Shown piece by piece: positions 22,745 through 35,900 of a stretch of DNA of 64,000 nucleotides. Below the pieces are notes generated by a model. That model was not told where the DNA came from, did not search any database, and worked only from the letters and a program-made list of their open reading frames with translations. Numbering within the stretch: the first letter of the stretch is position 1; every line of letters begins with the position of its first letter. Origin of the DNA: Tenebrio molitor (lineage: Eukaryota > Arthropoda > Insecta > Coleoptera > Tenebrionidae); NCBI RefSeq assembly GCF_963966145.1, contig NC_091050.1, forward strand, positions 6,634,001-6,698,000, given 5' to 3'. The position numbers and the translations under genes are program-made.

Positions 22745-25700
22745 TTAGAATTTGCCGAAGTTGCCATCTGCGTGGTAACCTTCGTGGGGATGTGCGTCGT
22801 AGTTGACCATTTGGAGTTTTCCAAGCTTGTCGAAGAAACCGAAATGACCCTTCACAATCCCCTCCTTATCTCTTTCTTCATATCTGAACTGCCTGTTGTG
22901 ACTGTAAATAACAACAAAATACGTGAGTACGTAATTACATGTTCCGTGCAAGGTTACAATGTAACACTTCCTGATGTCTTTCCTGCTAGACAATTTGCGC
23001 AATCGGAACAATAACGAACACGAGAAAAACTACCGTTCATGTTAGTACAAACAATTTGAAGTGACCCCATTTCAGATCTTTATCTCTTCGAGAAATTAAT
23101 GAAGTAAACGTGTGCACAAGAAAAAGACAACGCGTAATTAAAATAATCTAGTTGCAGTACTTTCCAGATAACATGATAAATTTTTCGATTTTACACATAA
23201 TTAGAAAGTGAATACCGGTAGTAATATTATTGTTTTCTTATTGTCGGTACTTGGTTTGAGTAGTTGTAATGAAGCATTAATTGGAGGTCTCAAGGTTGAA
23301 TTCTAAGCACAATATTTTTTAGGTGTGCGAAATCAATTTGTTACGCCGTGACGTTAGTTATAAAACTGGAAACGATAATGATAATAAAAATTATTCGGTC
23401 GCAATGATTTGTTAGAAGCGTGATCAGGCGGAAAGAGCAGTGTGTTCAGTGATACAAGTTGCAGAAGAATTTTAAGAAAATTAATTGAAAGTCGCATTAG
23501 CTATTACTCTTAAAGTCCACATAGTTGGTGATAATAATCTTTTTCATATCGCTTCTGCTGTGCGATATAACTATAAACAAAACAAGGTTATTGTTCTATT
23601 AATGGAAATATTGTGCAGTACAGTACAGCGTGTCACAGACTTAAAAATGTTTTCTTTAACTGACAAGTGCATTTTTAAAGTCGGTGTATGGAGTTGATGC
23701 TAAAGTAAAAAGTATTAATTAGGTAATAGGCATATTCAAATCAAATAAAAAATTCAGTCAAGTGAAACGTTGAATAATTTAGCTTTTTTGGTAACTTTAA
23801 ACAATAATCTTATTTTGATATTTGTTTTCTGAATGAAAATCAAAAACTTGTTTGAAATAAGTGGAAAGTGGTCTTTAAAGAGTAAAGGAATCTCAAGCTA
23901 AAGTTTTACCCTTTGCCAGTGTCAAAACCCCATTTGTAGCTGTGAGGTCCATCATGCCCTGTCATATGAAACTCGTGACGCTCCCCGTGAGGGGCTGAAG
24001 AAGAAGAAGAATGAGTAAGAGGAGAAGAGATTCCAAGAGAAGCAGTTAAGTCAGCGCTGGCACCCTTGCCGAACCCTCCATGAGGCGCCACGCTTTCGGT
24101 ATCGAACCGCTCGGTAAACCTCGAGTCGGACAGCTTAGGCTGCGCGAAGAATTTTGGTACCTGAAGTTCTTTTTGATTTTCATTTTTGGCCAAGCTATCA
24201 AAGACCTTGTTCAAGCTTTTCTGTTTGGCGATAAACTGCTTCTCGTCAATGGGTTTGAGAACAATCTCTTGTTTGGGCTTGCTGGAATATGGTTTACTTT
24301 TGATGTGAATTTCTTTGTTGAATTTTTTGGGGTAGTAGTTAGTCGGTATGTTTTGTTGAGTCAGGGATGCAGGAACTTCGTAAAAGAATTTAGGGTCGTT
24401 GTTGGGATTCCATGATTTTTCGGACGGCGCGATCAGATCTTGCGATGGGACCGGTACTTGATAGTAGTTTGGTTCGGAATTGTATTGCGGAGCTTTCAAA
24501 GCTGTGTTCAGGTCGGGGGCGAAGAAAGGAACTTGAGACGGTTCTGATTTTGGCAACTGAAGATTTGTTGGCAGCGCAAAGGCTTCGTATGCAGGTGTAT
24601 CGCTGTAACTTTGTGGATTGTAGCTGTCGTCGATGTTTTCGGTTTGGTATGGCTTCGGGCTATTTGTAGTCGGTAACGCTCTTACTATCGAACTAATAGC
24701 AATGCAGTATACCTGAAAGTAATTAAAAATTTCCTTTTATATCCAGCTAATAAAATTGCAGAAACAATTTGCTACATTATTAAAATCCATTTCCGCATCT
24801 CTACTTGCGAAGAAAATTTATTTGCATGATAATAAATACTTTCTTTTTTTAGCACTTTACCATCAAGTGAGTTGTGTAATTAAGTAAATTATTGATATTC
24901 AAAATGCGACATCCTTTTATGGACATAACGTGAGGGCCTATTTATAAAATATAGAACATGAATTTTGCAATCTCGCTGATTATATAATTCGCATTGCCAC
25001 TGACTGTGACAAGACAAACGATCATAAAAGTAAAGGGCAATGGTGTAACAAGACGGGACTCGTCGTAATGGATTGTTTTCAAATTACGCCCACATCACAC
25101 CCATCCTATAAATTACTGGGTCAAAAGTCGCGCGTTTCGCAACAAATAAAAATCAAAAACAGAAGTTTTCGAATTACTCCGGGTTACAAAATTTATTACG
25201 ATTATTACCGAGCGGACTAATTTAGTTGCTTTCGTTTTCGATCAGATCAAGACAACCTTTCACTTTTTTTAAATAAACAGTACATTTCTCTAGCAGTGAA
25301 CTTGAGGTAGACGTTACTTTCTCCCCATTTCTTCGAAACTCGGTTACGGTGGCTGAACTGGTTCAAAAGATTCAATGCGTGAATAAAAAATACTACCGGA
25401 GAGATTAGGAACTAGAAAAAACAGTATGTACTCGTATTTCGATCTTGATTAACAAACCAGACTACAATTAAAGAACAATTAAAACTAGTTTTCTCGCAAC
25501 TGGCCACCGATTGTCAAACATGTGGTCTTTGACATAATTTTCGTCGGGAAATTTACTTTCCAAATGACAATTTCTGATTTAGCCCAAATGTGCTGCGCCC
25601 ATGGTCAAAATTTCACTTTTACTCCAAAAGGAACCGCGTCTGAATACGAAGATACAACAACAACACTTTCAGTGAACAGGGAAATAATCAAATCTATTTT

Positions 25701-27106
25701 TAACCACAATATTTAAAACATTTTATTTACACAAAATTTAATTGCAAAGACTAGCTCATTAGATCTGCAGAAGCGAGTAGACATTGACAAAAAGTGAGGA
25801 AGTTGCAAAACTTTAAAGACGTAGGTATTTGTTGTATTGTTTACAATTTTATTTAAGTAGCAACAATAGTTTAAATTTACTGCCGCTTCACGTATCCATT
25901 GTGCGTTGATACGACTGTTTTTTTTTAATTGTAGGAATGGTAAATATACATTTACCATCGATAGGTACTTTTTTTTCATTAAGTTAGCATCTTTTGTTAC
26001 TTATTAACTCATTAGTTATTACTACTACGAATATTTATATGGTTGCCATCAACAGCATTGCCATAACTGTTGTTAATCATTCCATTTAAAATCGTATCTA
26101 CTTTGCATTTAGTTTTTTAATTTCTGACCTTGTCAAATAAGTATTTCTGTGCTGATACTTAAAAAAGATTCAAGACGTAATATATATTTTCAATCAATTT
26201 TTTATTTGAAAACATGTGAATTTCCACAATTTTTTCAAAACTAGTTCGTCAATTATTTAATTGAATAACAAGTATAAAATTCCCCGGACCTTGAAATGGT
26301 AATTTTTGGTTAAGCATCACTAATCAAACAAAAATAAAACATAAACCGCAACAAGAGGTATCGACTTCGCTGGTCTGGAATGAAAATGAACTGCAATGTA
26401 AATTGCTTTGTGTCACATTATTAATATCATGGAGAAAGTGACAATGTAAAATAAGTTAACGACGAAAAACGAAAGGAGAATTTGACATTGGCCATCATTT
26501 AACTAGCTTTATTAACTCATGCTGTTTCCTCATTAAATTAGGATGACATTATGATTAGCTAACTTCTGGGTTTTTTATGCAAACAGAATAATCACTTTTT
26601 TATATTCTCATCAAATGTTAAAGCGATATATTATTATTTTCTTTTCATAAATTAACTCTGTAATTTTTAATTACTTAAGGCAATATTAAACAACTTCATT
26701 AAGAATTATTATTATCGGGAAAAGTGAAACAGTATACCAAATACATTATTTCCAGTTCATTATTATATTGCGTCAAAATTGAGTAGTATCACACATTCAA
26801 ACAGAAATTACATGCTTGACAAGGGAACTGTAAAAATTCCGATTTTTTTATGCTTTCAAGTTACATAAAACTCATAAAAGTGAGATTAAATACTGAAATA
26901 AAATTAATCGAAAGGTAGGAAGTGGTGCTGAAATAAAGTTAAAAAAATAAGGAGTGGTTTATTATTTAAAAAATTATTTTCAAAAATGTATTTTTTTTAT
27001 TTATTTAAAAAAAAAATATAGAAATGGGTAGGTGTTAAGCGAAGTAAAATTATTAGTAGACAGGATGTAAATAAGTTTTACTTACCAACTTATTTAGTAA
27101 AGCCAT
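22745..27106 (-). CDS. Secreted cuticular protein with R&R-like chitin-binding domain
   Basis: This is a structural protein of the exoskeleton. Exons (minus): 27106-27086, 24712-23910 and 22901-22745, total 326 residues with matching phases. The 7-codon first exon (MALLNKL) splices to VYCIAISSIVRA, giving a normal signal peptide cleaved near RA|LP. Residues about 25-245 are Pro/Ser/Lys/Gln-rich, with no globular fold seen. The C-terminus holds the R&R-type region: GHDGPHSYKWGFDTGKG, then after intron 2 RQFRYEERDKEGIVKGHFGF and KLQMVNYDAHPHEGYHA. The domain is thus split by a 1 kb intron. The short first exon followed by a long intron (2.4 kb) is typical of insect cuticular genes. A TATA box lies 78-85 bp upstream of the start codon. 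The exact CPR subgroup is not assigned. Confidence 0.88.
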
Positions 27107-27183
27107 TACTAATGTAAACACCAAACACTATTTCACTTTGAAACTGCAACAATAAATATCAACATTATCATCCTTTCTAAGCT

Positions 27184-27191
27184 CTTATATA
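27184..27191 (-). promoter_or_regulatory. TATA box of the cuticular protein gene
   Basis: The minus strand reads TATATAAG about 80 bp upstream of the start codon, at a sensible distance for a short 5'UTR. TATA promoters are common for stage-specific cuticle genes. Confidence 0.6.
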
Positions 27192-30100
27192 GTTTACCAT
27201 TTCTCCCGCGCAGATTTTCGTACGTCATCTCAAAAATACTCGGATAAATTCGTTTTGTTTTGTGTTGACAGTTCTAAAATAACAACATCTGCTTTTTGTT
27301 AAATATTTTACTTGCAGCAACAATTTTGTCGCACTTTGAGGAATTTGCGATAAAAAAGTAAAAGGAAATTAAGACGTGATAACATGAGACCATAAAAGTG
27401 CAGATGAAGCCAGCAGACATTTTAAAGTTGAACAGTTTTATTAACACTTCACAATAGGAAAGTGAAAAAGTTGTCTGTATTTCCATTCTATTGACACATT
27501 GTCATCGATAAATAAATTACTGCAATGATCGTAACGTGAAGAAGTTACTGTAATCACAAAATATTGTGATATTGTTAGCAATAGCTCATGCAGTTAAAAC
27601 TGAACAAAGAAAGAACTGATGTCTTTTATTGTAGTATCTCATGGGTGGATGATGTTCACGTGAATGGTTTTTATTAAAATTTGTGGAGATTTATACAAAT
27701 AAGGATGTCTTTTGTTATCGAAAATATTATTTATTTAAATTTGCGTTTCCTGTGTAATTATTATCCATAAACTAAAGAAAAGTTCGTGTATAAAAAATGA
27801 ATATGCAAGAGGCTGTGGTTAACAAATTATGAAAAGTTCACCTTACTTTCAATAATCTGTAAAAAGTTCTTTCTACAAACAATAAATATTCAAATATCTG
27901 TTAAAACCTACGTGCTTTGCATATTAAAGTGGAACGATGACTTTGTTCAATGTTGCGGATTTATCTTCGTCATTGATAGAAGTTGTTATAAAATAGACCA
28001 CAAATAATTTCTGAACATTTAACGTTAAAAAATAACACAATTCAAGTGACAAGCTTTTTGTACTATTGTTTTTTAACATTGTGAAGAGGAAGTGGTTTCA
28101 TTTGAACATGTTATTTTTAGAATTTTTTTTCGAAGCAGTCGGTAAAATTGGTGCTACTCTAAATTCATTTATTTATTCGTAGTAGAAAGTACCTACATAG
28201 GGAAATGTAATGTAAATTTTTTAATAACGATTAGCTCAGAACTCTGTCAATATTAACCGTAAATCAACAGATACGTTCTCATAAATGACCATTGAAGGTG
28301 AAATTTAAGAATTTTCGTAATTAAACGAAAGTGAAAACTGTAATACCACTAAAAAATAAATAGCTCGTTGATACACTAAGCGTGTACGAAGTCGATAATA
28401 AGTATTTGCCGATAGTGGATCTAATGGTACTTCTTGATTCACTTTTGGTACGTAATGACGTAATTTATGTACCTACACATTGACAATGGTAAAATTGCGT
28501 AACCGTAAAATTTTTAATTAAACACACCGAGCATTGGCTGCTGAATGAAAACAATATCGATTAGAAACTTACCTGTTATTTAAAAACTTGTAATTGAGGC
28601 ATTCGTTGTGTAAAAATACCGGCAAAAAGTTTACCGGAAACCGTGCTCATATTTGACTTTTCACATTTTTATTAACGCCAATCAACTTTTTAAGAGCTAC
28701 TACAATTTTACACTTTATGGAAACGAAATATTTCTGTTTCAGTAACTTTCCTGCACAATAAGAAGGCAAAAATATAAAAAATTACGTAACGTTATTGCCA
28801 TTCTATATAAATTAAATAGGCGTAATTAATTAGTTTTAAAAGAACTAGAAGTGGAGTAGGGAGAATTCTTATGTGTATTCATCATTATTACAATAATAAT
28901 GATTTAACTGTGAATTGATTAATAGCTTTCAATACTTATTACACACTTATTAAACACCTGTTAGGATGTTTTTCCATAAACGTCTCCACTAATTAGTTGG
29001 AATTATAAATGCGCCAAAAATCATTCGATTATTGTCGTAGCAACTTTGTAGCTTATATGTATTTTACATTATATAGATATTTCCGCAATTATCAGGGAAC
29101 GTTTCTTATTGATGTAACCTTGTTAATTTATGCTTCAAAATAATTACTCACGAATTAGAAAGATAAGTAAAAATTATACGTCAGTTTATTAGTTGCTATA
29201 AAACAAATATTGAAGTATGTACCTATTTAGATGTTTCGTAGATCTAAAAATTAATTGTCATTACGTTTACACAATGATCAAAGATATTTTATCGGTTGCG
29301 GTTGATTTTGTAGTTATCTATTTGAAATTTTAGCAGGTCATTATTTAGAATTTTTTATTTAGAAACATTTTGAAACAACGTAACAATACGAAATCAACAA
29401 TTTTTGCTCAATATACATTTCAATTGTTGACGGAAAAGAATAGAATATGTGCTATTTATACTGTCAGGATTTTAAATGAAAATGAAATTTTACATGCAAA
29501 TGTTTCACGTAATTGTTGAACTACGATTCAGCTATAGTTGACATAAATTACAAAACATGTTTCTGCTTAATAATAATTGTAGTCTTTTTCTTTTTTCAAT
29601 ACACTCCTGAAACTCTTTTTACGTTAACAAAGCAAAAGTGATAATTAGATATTTTGATTGTTATGGTAATTAATAGAATACAATAGTTTGATGCAATATT
29701 TGGACGTTTTCTCTCGAGAATTAGTGACTATAAATATTTTTTAAATGAGAATGACAAATAAGTCACAAGTTCTGTTGCAAGTTATAGACAGTCTGGAAAA
29801 AATGCACTGTTACTGTTTTTGCATATTTGTGAAAGTTGAGTAATAACAGGTATTATTTGCCATAATTTTTCAAACCAGATCTTAAAAATAACTCGGTGCG
29901 CTTTCGGCGCTGCACTAATAGAGTAAAAGTGCAGTTTTACGTGTCTGGTGGTACATGGTCCGGTTGTTTAGTATAAAATTTTCTTCTTTTGTTGCCTCTC
30001 ATTTTTAGGATAGAAATTTCATTTAACTCATGCAAGGTCTTCAAATTACCATTATTCTTTAAATTTTAAGTTTTGTATCACTGTAATTATAGTAGGTATG

Positions 30101-30589
30101 TACCTACATATCGATCAATGAAAGGTAGCGAAAGAACAAGGCGTAATTTTTTTTTTATATTTACCATGGCCATTCATGCATTGAATTCCTATAAATTACC
30201 TACTTACTATCAAATAGTACAAATCTAGGTCCATGGTAGTTACCAATACTATTACTTTGGTACAGAATCCGAAAAAGTACTAACTTTAAAATAAATATGC
30301 AAAATTAAATTAACGTTATCACATAAAAATTTCTTTGGTGTGGTTTCTTTAGAGTTTAATAGCATTGAAATCATAGTAAAATGGAAAAATGTTTCCCTTT
30401 AAAGTATTTTTTAAATAAAAATGAATAATAATGTACAGTGCGGTTAACGAATACAATTTTGTAAATTTACATCGTTGATTTTTGGCACAAATACTTGCAG
30501 AGGTCAATTTGTTTTTCTATTTTTTTCAAGGGGGGTAACTCAAGATAAAAATAAAATGTCAGTAAATTGTAGTGTAAATAAAATGTCTC

Positions 30590-30750
30590 ATCAAATTAAA
30601 TTCTCAAAGTGAGTTCCACCAACTTCCTGAGACATAGTCAAATGGTAATCAAATTCGTTTAGGTTTAGAACATTACGAATAACGTGTGGTTCAATTTACC
30701 GAATTTCTTGTTTAATTTTCGCACTTAAGTTGTCGATGTTCTTGAAAATT
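30590..30750 (-). pseudogene. Decayed C-terminus of a DDE transposase
   Basis: The minus strand reads, with a stop in the middle, KNIDNLSAKIKQEIR, then IEPHVIRNVLNLNEF, then SQEVGGTHFENLI followed by a stop. This is the order expected at the end of IS630/Tc1-like transposases (L--RI--------P-ml--v---f---l--C-----GgHFEhL). It is a dead relic. The assignment rests on motif memory. Confidence 0.55.
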
Positions 30751-31539
30751 ACTGAAATTCTTTTTTTTAATCAACCGATTTAAAAAAAATTTCGCCATTA
30801 GATGGACGATAAAAAGAACCCAAAAAATATAACGTTTGACACTTTGTTATTTAAACATTTTTAGTTGTCCTGTGTCTTTTTTGCACCGCTACCGAAGATG
30901 ACAATTTAGAAATAAAAATTACTAGAATTTTTGTGAAAAATCAAAAGTAAACGTAAAGAATTCCATACTTTACACTCGTACTTTATGTTCATCGGCGACT
31001 TAAACTATAAACAAAAACATTATAATTGTTCATTTTTACCTAAATGGATTTCCATAATTAAAAACTAAAGAATAGGTTGACATTATTTTTTTTTTGGTGA
31101 TTAATTTCGTTAAAATAATCAGAAATAAGTAGGTAGGTACATTAATTTTAACCAGCGACAGATCTCGTCAAGAACAATAAAGTTGTTATGTACAATTTTT
31201 TCGAAATATGTATATAATTTTAATTTCAGTATTTTACCCCTCCATAAATTAACGGTCTGTCTATTTTCTAGTTACTTGACCTAACGACAGCGACCGTGTG
31301 ATATAAGTAATAGTTTTTGTAAAATCAGAACAAAACATTGTGTTTTTAGTATAAAGTTTTTTCGCTCTACGGCCAAGGTAGAGAGGATTACATTTTTAGT
31401 TAGTTTTATTCGACTCCAAAAGGCAGGTGTATACCTACGTGTTGATTCTGTGATGTAAGCTAAAATTTTGTGAAAATGGCACGTTTATTTTCGAATAGTG
31501 AATACATAGATATATATGTACTTAGATATTGTGTAGTGT

Positions 31540-31635
31540 ATGGTGAAGCGTGCGAGAGTGACCCTCGAGCCCAAAGAATTTCCGTGCAACTTCTTCTTGT
31601 GGGGGTACATGAAGGACTTGGTGGTTGGTGGGTAG
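31540..31635 (+). pseudogene. Short transposase relic (FFLWGY motif)
   Basis: From 31564 the plus strand reads LEPKEFPCNFFLWGYMKDLV, resembling the block around the third catalytic acidic residue in insect Tc1/IS630-like transposases (usually PxLTPCDFFLWGYLK). The acidic residue position reads Asn here, and a stop follows. It is a relic only. Confidence 0.55.
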
Positions 31636-32843
31636 ATACATATTCGATTCCGGCGCCTTCATTATTGTATTGACAATAACGGAGGTCACTTTGAATAATG
31701 ATTATTGATTAGTGATTCTGATTACTCTGATTAGGTACTTTATAAACATTTTACACTAATTTTGTCATTATCTTAGGTATGGTATTTAAAATATTTATTA
31801 TCAAAATTGTTTTCATTTAATATCTACCATATGATTCTTTTTTTTTTCTCTTCCACCCTTATCATTATAGGTCACAGTAACGGGCGCAGCAGTTGGGTTA
31901 GCCGCTGTGCAAAATTTAACAAAAACAAGTGAAAGTTTTCCTGCATTTGTTTTTTTTTCTTATCAGCATCGGCGAAGTAAATAATCCCCATAGGCGGGTA
32001 ACGAAATTTGTGTCAAATCTTTCAATAATTTTAATTGGATAACTTCAAGGTTTAAGAAAAAAAAATTGTTTCTATTAACGAGTTCTATTACCAGTTAAAA
32101 TTAATGTACATAGAAAATTCCAGGAAAAATAACTGAAACACACTTATATGTATGTAATTTCAATTGACGTAATTACATAACTTCTACATGTGCATAATGT
32201 AGTAGGTATTTTTTTTTCATTTTATTAACATCGGTTTTGATTACTATTTTTTGATTACTCAATTCTTTTTTCCCTTTATTAATATCGGTTATAATTAAGG
32301 TGACGAATGACAAAACATGACGATTTAGCGAGTAACGAATTATCGAGTTTCTACTGTATTTGTCAAACAAATTGCATCGTAGCTTTTACAGTCGTCGAGC
32401 ATTATTTACTTTATGCAGGCAAAGCCAACAGCGCCGTTGCATTTCCTTTATTAAAACGGATGATTCATTTGTCGTATTTTTATTTGGAGAATAATCGAGA
32501 TTTTTATCTTTTGAAAAGTGAATACAATGACAAATAATTTCAACATTCAAGGTCCACCTTTTAATAAAAATGGCCGTCACAATGATTAAAAATGTTTAAT
32601 TTAAATAGGTGGTAATTAGTCAAGATGCGGAAGATAAACCATCAAGAAGCCTTCATTTTGCTAACTCTTGAAAGAACAATTTCTCACGACGATAATTATT
32701 TACTATAGTTTGTAACAATATTGTGATAATTTTTCTGTCCTCTATGTAATTTATACTTTAATGCAACATATTATAATTTAAATTCTGCAGGTACTAAGGT
32801 TTGTGGTTCAGTATAATTACGGCAAATTGGTCACGTTTGTTTC

Positions 32844-32849
32844 TTTATT
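32844..32849 (-). terminator. Poly(A) signal of Tsr1
   Basis: The plus strand TTTATT reads AATAAA on the minus strand, about 88 bp past the Tsr1 stop. Confidence 0.55.
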
Positions 32850-32936
32850 ATCCAAATTATTTTGATTGATGCATTACAAGAATACATTAGTATTGCGAGA
32901 TAATTACACCACAAACTTATATACAATAAATTTCAA

Positions 32937-35900
32937 TTACGTCTCCATTTCTTCGTTATTCACGACACTAACAACGAGGTCTTCGTAGGTCCATTTGGGA
33001 AATACTCTCTTATATAGATTAAGAAGTACGGTGTCTTGTGACTTTAGTTGACCGTCAAAAATACACTTGATGTGTCCATGGGTGCCTAAAAACAACAGTG
33101 TAATTACTCCATAATTATTGTTATTCAAGGTTTACCTAAAGGTTCCTTAATGTGTCCAATGCGCCCCATCTTTGTCCTTAATTTGCAAGGTTTAAAATAG
33201 ACAATATCTTCGCGATTGAAAAACATAAATCGAATAACTGCAGATTTCTTGTAAATTTTGAACGGATGTCCTACAAAACAATCACTGAGATTTAAAAATG
33301 ATATTCTATTCTGTGAATTATAGACCTGATAAAACAATTCTCTTTAAGATAATTCTGTCAGGATTACATGAAAGTAAACTTCCTGTAGCTACTAAATTCA
33401 GTTGACCATTTTCTTCCTTGTAGCACAGAACAGGAGATGGTGGAAACTGTATTCTACCAAAGAAAGTGGCTACTGCGGTAGATTCTGGTTGGAAAAATCT
33501 TTCGAATTTATGTTTCTGTCCATTTGTGTGTTGACTAAATATTGGGTTAGTGACAAATCTTCTATAGCCACATTGAAATATCAATCTCTCTTTTGATTTG
33601 ATAGGTAGGGAATAATTTGGAGTTCTTTTCAGAACGACGTTCAACACGGACATTTTATATTCATGAGGAAGCACTCCAAAGACGATCAAAGGAGCATTTA
33701 TTTTTTCAAAATTAGACCATAAAAGTTGTGAGACGTCTTTTACATGAATTGTAATGTACCAACCGGGCTGTGAAAAATATTTAAGACGTCAATCAGACTC
33801 AGTAAAAATCAAAACTCACTCTGGCACCATCAACGTCCTCTTGTTCCTTCAAAACACGTTTCTTGGTTCTGTCAAAATTTTCAAATTGAAAAATCCTAGC
33901 ATAATCACTTGGTAGGTTCTCTTTGGGGTCCCAGGGTGAGGTTCTGAAACTCTCAAGGCCTCTATATCTCTGATAACGAATTCGTGCGGGTTGATCCAGG
34001 GGCGTATCCACTTCGTCTGGAAACATTCTGTCAGATTTTGCAGCCTTGAGCTTCTCCAGTTCTTGTCGTTCTGCCATTATATCCATTTCTTGATCATATT
34101 TTTCATCATTTGCTGCCACTTCTGATTCTGTGACAGTATCAAATTCTTGGTCTTCTTGTTCAGAAGCTTCTGATTTTTCTTCAGACATAGCATCCATGTT
34201 ACTGTTGGATTCTTCATCATCTGAATCTTCTAAATCAGCTTGGAACTCAGCATCATCATCAGGAATCCAGGCAGCTTGATAATCTGACCAACCCTTTGGA
34301 ACTTTTTTTACTTTTTTCATCTAAACATAACAAAATGTAACACTTTGCTGTTAATATGGCAATGTTTAAGCAAACCTTGCTATCTTGTTCTGCCATTTCA
34401 ATTTCTTCATTAGTGGGCCACGTTTGTTCACCGTCCATTGGATCAGGAGTATTTTCAGCGTCTAATGACTCTTGCTTGGTGATATCAGCCTGATCTAATA
34501 TTCTAATATTAAATTTTTCATTTTGATCCGTAGTTGACAAATCTTTATTCCTAATTAAAGAAAATAGTTATGGTATATCTGGTATACAGTGTAAACATAA
34601 AGTTGGGAACAAAATTCATAATAGCGTTACGTGATGTTTTTAAGAAAATCGCTCGGACACGTCGATTATATTTTTAAAAAAGCCATCCTGTGACGCGCAA
34701 TTTGTTTAAATGACGTCATCACTTTTTTCTTCTCTTTCTGATAGATTTTCATATTACCTAAACGATGAATGAAAAAAATTGGTACCTTGTGTAACTTGTA
34801 ACACAAATTTAATTTAATTTTTAATGTAAAAATTTTAATTGACATCAAACAAAACAAACATCTAAGGTTAACAATAAAATTTAATGCAAATCGAGATGCA
34901 AATGTCGAAATTGTCCCCCGCCAACCATTTGGCACCCACGGACACTTTGTACAGTGCGCTCAATAATGTCAGGGGTTAATTTGTTCTATTTCATCGCGAA
35001 TTCTTGCCGTAAATCTTCTAACCTGCTTGATTTATTAAAATAAATATTTTATTTTAAATAAACCCATACAAAAAAAAATACTTTAAAAATTAGATTTTCG
35101 AAGTAAAATTTGTTATTTTCTGAAAAAGAAAATTGTTATGTAAGATACCATTTTGTTTTTCATTTATTGTTTACGTAGTAGGAAAGTCTTATCAGAAAAA
35201 GAAGAAAAAAGTGGAGGTTGTCATAAAAAAAAGGTGATGTCATTTAAACAAGTTGCGCGTCACATGATGGCATTTTTTGAAATAAAATCGACCTTTATTA
35301 TAGATTTTGTTCTAAACTTTATGTTCACACTGTGTACTTTAAACTTACTTATTTTTATCTACACTAAAAGGGTCAAAAGGTGCATCTATCTGACTCATTT
35401 GAAAATCACCTATTCCTGGAAGATGTACTAAGCCATTAACAGATAATGGTGAGCCACGTAAGTATCCAGTAACTTTTAAAGTTCCATATGGTCCTAAAAT
35501 ATACCTTTAATTAAAAAAAAATGCTTGATTTTTCTGTTAACCTGTTTCATTTGGTACAAATAGAACATCTTCTGCATAAATGTGAGGTCTTCTATCTCTA
35601 TACAGAACAGTTTTCTTTTTCTGATTCCCAATTTTTCTTAATATGTTTATACCATCAGAATCATTATCTAGTGTCACAACTTTTTCTTCTGGGAGCCATT
35701 TAGAAATTAGTTTTTGGACTTGTTGCTTATAATCATGCCTCTTTTTTTGAGTAATGCTTTCTAAGTCACTTACAGCTACTACAGGGGTTGCTAGGCCCTA
35801 AAATTCAATTAACAATACTACATTTAATATATTTAGTTACAAACCTGGGAAAATGATGACATTAAAATATTCTGACCCCACTTATCTATTAAACTATCCT

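Larger units (their letters stand above)
27192..32843. other. AT-rich intergenic DNA
   Basis: About 5.6 kb shows no recognisable gene apart from the transposase relics listed separately. Open frames are short and of chance composition. Regulatory DNA of the cuticular gene may be included, but no site can be named. Confidence 0.45.
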
